64,000 bases of DNA from Tomocerus qinae (Eukaryota; Arthropoda; Collembola; Entomobryomorpha; Tomoceridae): assembly GCA_020055645.1 (NCBI GenBank), contig CM034547.1, positions 54,190,909-54,254,908 on the forward strand, given 5' to 3'. Below the pieces are notes generated by a model, which was given only the letters and a program-made list of their open reading frames with translations, was not told where the DNA came from and searched no databases. Shown here one piece after another: positions 58,201-64,000 of this stretch. Numbering within the stretch: position 1 is the first letter of the stretch; every line of letters starts with the position of its first letter. Made by a program: the position numbers and the translations under genes.

Positions 58201-61200
58201 CAGTATGTAGACATATTTAAATTATAACCAAGAGAGGATAGGATAAGAAAAAGCTAAAGAATAATAACACAAAGAAACGATCATCAAAGTTACTTCGAGT
58301 TCTTAAGATACTAAAGAATAAAGAAAACTACATGCAAGTATTACACGGATCCACCCGCACATCAGACACATATGAGATACAGTGATACATATGATAAGAC
58401 ATAGAGCATTAGGGATACTATATGTATGTTCATAAAGATGAATCACTAACATACTAGCAATATGTAATGTAATATAATGATCAAAGAAAGGACCTTGAGA
58501 TCAAGTGTGGGAAAGGGGGATCTGGACACTTTCCGAAAAAAGTAACGAACCTCTTCTGTTGTAACTACAAGTAGTCCGTCCCTACCCTAAGTTAAGACAG
58601 CCTCGACTTCAACACTCAACTCAATTTATATTATATAATATCTCAGCTACCAACTCTATTTCTATTACTCTGAGAAGGTCCTTCTATTCAAAATCATATC
58701 TCCCAATTCAATACATTTCTTAATACCTAACATTTCAGATTACATTCGTAAACAACAGCGAATCTCACCTATAAAACTTTTCCTTTTACTTCCACAATAG
58801 AAATCTTAAGTACACTCTAAAAATGTTATTCCCATGTTAATGCAGTATAGGGGTAGGTAAATTACTATTGCCTTCCACTACGTGCACAAGATCTACAGAG
58901 AACAACCAATTTTCAATATCAATTACAATCAACTTTCCAATCTCATCCGATCCTGCCTTTTCATCACTGGAATCACTTTAAAGCATGTTCGTACGTGATA
59001 TTTCTAATTTTTAATTGAAGTTGTGAAACACTTCTCTTGCCCCACGCAAGAAATAAATCATAAAGAGCCAAAAGAGATGCGACAAGTAAAAAATCGTCAT
59101 ATCTCATAAGACGACCCTCTTCACAATAATATTTCGGTACATACTCGTACGAAGTTCTATTTGTACTTACCGAACATAAAAGTAGATGCTGAGCTGTAAC
59201 AATGAGGAATAAATAATAAGATCTAGGGTTCGGTAGGACAAGACAGGAGCTTTTCATATAGAAATTAGTCATGCCCGTCCTAATAGTCCGATTAAAGATA
59301 ACCCTTGCCCCTGTGGAAATTATATAAGAGTCCCCCTCTCGTCCTATTTAATTGAGCAGCTCTTGAAGTTAATCCATAGCACAAAAATCAGTAGCATAGC
59401 AGCTCTAGCATAAAATACCCAAGTCACACAGGGGACGACAAAAAGAATGTAAATGTATAGACAGTAAACACATGCCATCGGCAAGTGACTACCAACTGCC
59501 AACGGGCACCATAATTACACTACAATCATCACATCACTTTCAAGCTCATATGGCTTATTTATTATACGATAACTGCCGTTAAGCTCAAGATCACTTTGCT
59601 AGAGGACCTATAAGACGTCCTTTAAATGACACTACTCATTATATCCTTCTACTTTCATATTTTAATGCAACAAAGTTTAAGCGATTACCTTTGTGTAGAT
59701 TGCCTATGAGAAACAGAGTCTCTTTAGTACATGCACATTATTGTATCTATGATTCATCCTACTCAACACAAAAAAGGAATAAGTACAATAGTAACAGGTA
59801 GTTGGAAGTTCTGTAGTCAACCATAAAGAATCGATGGATAAGTACCTATTCGCCTGATGAGACCTCCCAAACACTCCGCCAATTTGATGTATTTTTCCTA
59901 GCTGTTTTTACTTAGTTATTGCAGTACATTATTTGCAGTCGAGAAATCATTATCATTAGCCAATATGTATCAACAAATGGAGGTACCTGTCCATTCGACT
60001 TTGTCGCGAGAATAATTCACGTCTCTATGTGTATTTACTATTAGGCAGACAGAAGCAGACGAGATAACTGTCTACTTAAAGATAATTCTACAAACAGAAC
60101 GTACCTAAACCAATGTAAATTGTACTTATTTGTGTAGCTCTATGCTTAGCAAGGTAAATAATATATTATATTATTATGCTTAGTGTTCCGATATTATGTA
60201 GCCATAAGTATTTAGGTATTTGCAAAAGAAAAAAAGTGAAACATGATACCAGCTTAAGAGTTCAGCTAATAAACACATTACATGAATGTGTCTCGGTGGG
60301 AATTTTATGGTTGTCCAAAATATTATCTATGGTATTATCGTACTATCACTGATAGTTCTAGGAATTCATTGATGATTCATGCTGATATCTCATCACACTC
60401 ACAATACATGTACTTAATCCAGGTAAAATCATTATTACAAATAGGTATTCAATGTTCCATTCATAGCAAACACATTTAGCTCTTACGGTTCAAACTGGTT
60501 CTTTCTGTTGATTCACAAATGAATTATGAAAAATATTATTGCACATAACTGACACGTAAAATAAATGTGGCCACAGATAAGCTGACTGGTTAAGTACTTT
60601 ATTTACCAAGCACACTATTCTTTTTGTGTACTGGTAGACGCTATCTCCATTCACACCTGATTTAATCTAGAGGACAACAGGGCATAGGTTAATAAGTAGA
60701 AAGAAAATAGCCTATTTAGAATATTATAGTCCTGAATATGAATGTACTACAAGAATTGTAAGTCCTCTTGTGTAGTCCAAGATTGAGGTTGAGACAAGTT
60801 TGTTGTTGTGAATCGAGTTAATACAGGGAGCGCAACCGGTTAATTGTAAATAGGAGAACTAAGCTTAAGGTGTCGAATTTTATGCAGTGCTCTCATAAGA
60901 TAGCTATCTGTTTACTCGTTCCGAACATAAGTCTCATATTTATCACTTAACCTATCAGTGATTCATCTAGCTTGCTAACTAGCCATTTTGTTCTCCTCGA
61001 TGCGTTCACTGATTGTGAATAATAAGACACCCCCTGCAGGGGACACCCTAAAAGCTCAACTAGACATTCTAATAAGTTATAAATAGGACTCTATACTATA
61101 GCTATAGATATATTCACTTTCATTGACAACAGAAACTGCTAAATGGATTACGATGGGTAGGAATTGAAACGTACTTTAGATAAGGCATCATAATAGGCTC

Positions 61201-62464
61201 CTTCCTCATTAAAGTTCCCTTGGCCTGGCTTTCCCAGCCACTACACAGTTACTCTCATTGTCTCCCTCCACCAACAAACATTCATTAATTATTAGGACAG
61301 GACTGGAATTGCTCGATACAAATGAAATGTCAAGCCAAGCTTGAATAAATTAATTGATATCATACAATACGTCATTCTCAATCTGGATCTGCATTTTTTA
61401 TACTAGCAAACCCTGATGTACCTAATTACCCATTGTAGACTAAGAACAGACGTTCATGTCAATTTGATAACTCTATATGCACAGAGATACTACCTATAAG
61501 AGTAATAATGAGAAACAAAGGAGAGTGGGGATTAGATTGAAATAGGTAGTTAGTGCCAGTAGCAATTTTCAACAATACCATGAGAGTAATTGGAGCAAGT
61601 GTAGAAAATGGGAACAGTGTTAAAAATTATGACGACTAAATAAATTGAATGTTTCTCTTGACTCACTCTCCTCATGCAGAAATAAAGTTGTAGACCAGAG
61701 AAATGTCAAGTTAACTTGGAATACACAATGATTACTCCCACTACTTATGACTGTTACAGTGATTGGGATTAATTATTTGTTATGGCATTTTTCAAGTCGA
61801 TTCGCAAGGCAGATACACTCTGAAAAGAAATGTTTAATCAACAACTCTATCCAATTGATTTGCGTTTCCTGTCTTGAAGTGCTCAGGCCAGGCCAAACTA
61901 ATTGTCAACATCAAATAATTATACAGAGGTCACATTTATTTTATTACTATCACTAAAAGGTAATCCACTGCTAAGAGTTATCGACATACTCACATTCGTT
62001 TTCAACCAACGACTCTGCTACTATAATATTTCATCGTATCTATTTGTGACAACCCGAAAACAGAGCATGCAGTTTCATCAATTGTCGAATTAATCAATTT
62101 CACCTTCAATACTATGTACAATTTCTATGTTGAAAACAGTTAGTACAATTGAAGTAACCCTAACCCAACCTGTTTTAGTATGTAATCCATTTATTTCAAA
62201 CTATTGAGAAAAACTTTTCGATAGTTGCATTAATTGTCGATTTATCAATTTCACATTCACATGATGATCATCTAATAATTCTTATTCTTATGACATTGAA
62301 TATAATTTTTGTGCTCTAGTTCGAATACCTGCTTTGATGATACAATTAATTTTTGTTTCAAACTATTCCGAAAAGCTCTTTGGCAATGGAACTACAAATA
62401 TTCGGCTTAATCTAGGCGAAAAGCAAAATCGTGCATCAGGAGTAGTCAAAATAATTTGGCTTAC

Positions 62465-62693
62465 CTAATGAGCTCGAGCTCTCAGGATCAGACAGATCCG
62501 ACAAGGACGGAACCTTTTGAATTGAGCAAGGAACGCGGTGAACCCTCGACTCCGAATTGCTCATTCGACCATGATTATGTCCTGGCCGACAAGGACTTGC
62601 AAATTCCTCCTCAAGTTTTTCTTGCTTTATGACCATCCTTGGCGGTGGGGATGCATTCGGCATCTTCGTTGGGGTTAGCTGGAAGCGAGTCAC
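62465..62693 (-). CDS. pnt: Pointed/ETS1-like transcription factor, exon A (N terminus, probable start codon)
   Basis: First visible coding exon of an ETS-family regulator acting downstream of receptor tyrosine kinase/Ras/ERK signalling in the nucleus. Seen: a T-rich tract ending in CAG just before 62693 (acceptor) and a GTAAGC donor starting at 62464. The frame is open throughout and ends in phase 1. The first ATG inside the exon is at 62663-62661. From it, 66 whole codons begin MPNASPPPRMVIKQEKLEEE and end with a Ser/Asp-rich stretch (VPSLSDLSDPESSSSL). Known: human ETS1 begins with a segment of the same length and pattern around IIKTEK, followed by an acidic stretch and FPSP. I chose this ATG because the spacing to VIKQEK and FASP then matches ETS1. 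The 30 bases before it would be 5' UTR from an upstream non-coding exon. If translation starts in an exon beyond the right edge, those bases encode VTRFQLTPTK instead. IKQE fits the psi-K-x-E SUMO consensus. Identity of the family is firm; the exact start is inferred. Confidence 0.88.
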
Positions 62694-64000
62694 CTGTTTC
62701 GAACAAATTAAAAAGAAACCATCAGTATGAACCGCCACGCAAATACCACACACAAAACATCAGGTACTTATCAGTCTACCCAAGTCAATGTAATACAAAT
62801 TCATATAACGTAAGCATGTGAATACACATTAGTACAGTAACCCAAAATAGTGTAGGTATACAACAAAATAACCCCGTTCCATAAAATGTGCATAAAGTGG
62901 TACAGGTGTTAAGTTAACAAGAAGTTTTTCCTTTCTATTACAACCGCCCTGTCATGTTGTTTTGCAAATTAAAATATTGAGTAGATTGTCGGTAGTGAGT
63001 GAAAACTTGAATGTTACTCATTTCTCATAAACAATTAATTGCGTTGCCTCTGTGTGTTTGTTAAATGCGTACCTTAAAAGGCAAGACCATGTTTTAGATA
63101 TGCATTTTATGTAAATTACACTAGGGTAATTGTCACTTGTCTGTACAAAATAATTAGTTCCGACGGCTAAATTCTTAGGATTAATTTGGAAAACCCAAGA
63201 TCATCAAGAATCAAAAATCAAGAGGTACATTTCCATATTTAATTAAATAAATATTCTATTGTCACGCATCTGTATTGTACTTAAATACTATTTGTATCTA
63301 AGAGTCGACAATAATGTTTTCTATTTCGTATTTATTGCTATTATGTAATTGTTCTAAAGATTTCTAGTTTCTACTTTGCTGTACAAATAAATTAAACACT
63401 TTAATGCATTATGCCACGTAATCCGTATACACATCGTTATTACACAAGTCAATAACAAAGAGGTCCTAGACCTGAAATCATTGGGAATAGTTGAGACAAG
63501 AGGACTAGGCGTCTCTATGAAATAAGTAACAGTACTTTAGGAAGACATGTAGCATGCTATAACAAAATCCAACTGAAAAATTGGTACCTAAATGTTTAGA
63601 GACTTGGTTCTTAATCGGATCGAAAATACAGGTAATATAACTGTAATTAGGAAAAGTTAAGGTCAAACAGAGACAAATGAGTTTTTAGTTGATTTACTTT
63701 TAAGGGAAATAGTAGGCAGCGCTATTAAGTTTACAGTTACTTTACACGCAATCCATAGACCCTTGCAAGAGACCCATTAGGAAATAAATGACATCTAAAT
63801 ACCATTCTCATATTTGTCCCAATAGTTCTTTTAACATGGAAGAAACGTTGTTTTAATGCGACCCAACTTTCTCTAACACATTACATCATTGTATGAACAC
63901 GATTGTTGACGATCTGTTATTAGTTTACAGTTAAATAATTTCCGTATTTATAAAAACTGATTGGGAGCTGGAATCGCAATTAATTGTGACATTAAAAAAC
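62694..64000 (-). other. Intron 5' of exon A (partial)
   Basis: A+T-rich non-coding sequence running off the right edge. It ends in a pyrimidine-rich acceptor (TTTCTTTTTAATTTGTTC then AAACAG). It should separate exon A from an upstream, probably 5' UTR, exon and the distal promoter, neither of which is in the window. No repeat, RNA gene or convincing second exon was seen. Confidence 0.7.

Larger units (their letters stand above)
30885..62464 (-). other. Large intron between exons A and B (about 31.6 kb)
   Basis: Bounded by GTAAGC at 62464 and TTTTACAG at 30885, and fills almost half the window. It is mostly unstructured A+T-rich sequence with short simple repeats. Notable patches are: a possible alternative first exon at 54938-54962; three GC-richer stretches at 33.46-33.56, 37.84-38.65 and 47.37-47.53 kb; and ETS-type motifs at 40126 and 47390. 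Many 60-125-codon open frames occur on both strands. None resembles a known protein, and their number is about what chance predicts at this composition. Inference: an intron this long in a signalling regulator probably holds enhancers or alternative promoters, but the sequence alone does not show them. Confidence 0.85.

Noticed and set aside
58973-59272. 99-codon minus-strand frame with a hydrophobic stretch
   Set aside because: Several frames of this size are expected by chance, and A+T-rich DNA gives Leu/Phe/Ile/Tyr runs that imitate membrane segments.
59236-59410. Plus-strand frame with TGAFHIEISHARP and NPCPCG, faintly like the C-terminal Cys motif of LINE reverse transcriptases
   Set aside because: The His/Cys residues that should follow CPCG are missing, there is no reverse transcriptase sequence nearby, and the frame is only about 57 codons.
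62694-62753. Extension of the exon A frame upstream to an ATG (MCGICVAVHTDGFFL)
   Set aside because: The pyrimidine tract and CAG immediately before 62693 look like an acceptor, and the internal ATG at 62663 matches the ETS1 start. The extension is read-through into intron.

Overview
The window is an A+T-rich stretch of arthropod (probably insect) nuclear DNA lying inside one large gene on the minus strand. Four short exons with good splice sites join in a single reading frame. They encode the N-terminal 235 or so residues of an ETS-family transcription factor of the Pointed/ETS1/ETS2 type, in the form that carries the ERK-responsive N terminus and the Pointed (PNT/SAM) domain, as in Drosophila PntP2. 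The gene reads from right to left.

Layout in transcript order. (1) Partial 5' intron, 64000 to 62694. (2) Exon A, 62693-62465: probable start codon at 62663 and an IKQE SUMO-type motif that lines up with the start of vertebrate ETS1. (3) Intron of about 31.6 kb. (4) Exon B, 30884-30768: the MAP-kinase acceptor site (PPLTPGT) and the helix before the PNT domain. (5) Intron of about 13.4 kb. (6) Exon C, 17325-17125: the PNT domain. (7) Intron of about 5.3 kb. (8) Exon D, 11831-11643: linker after the PNT domain. (9) At least 11.6 kb of further intron up to base 1. I could not find the DNA-binding ETS domain here, so it should lie beyond the left edge.

Every splice junction between these exons is phase 1 and rebuilds an Asp codon (G|AT). 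Exons B, C and D are all multiples of three, so each could be skipped without losing frame.

Over 98% of the window is intron, and it is poor in recognisable transposons. The one clear mobile element is a short non-autonomous inverted-repeat element (MITE-like) near 14.6-14.85 kb with a CRE-type TGACGTCA in each arm. I found no rRNA, tRNA, CRISPR array, prokaryotic operon or virus-like element. Most open frames in the introns match what chance gives at this composition. A few exon-like patches, including a possible alternative first exon at 54.95 kb and two possible plus-strand terminal exons, are listed as findings only. The phylum-level call rests on the protein and base composition. Frequent GTAGGTAC/TACCTAC words and a short CCTAA run fit insects, but I cannot name the order.
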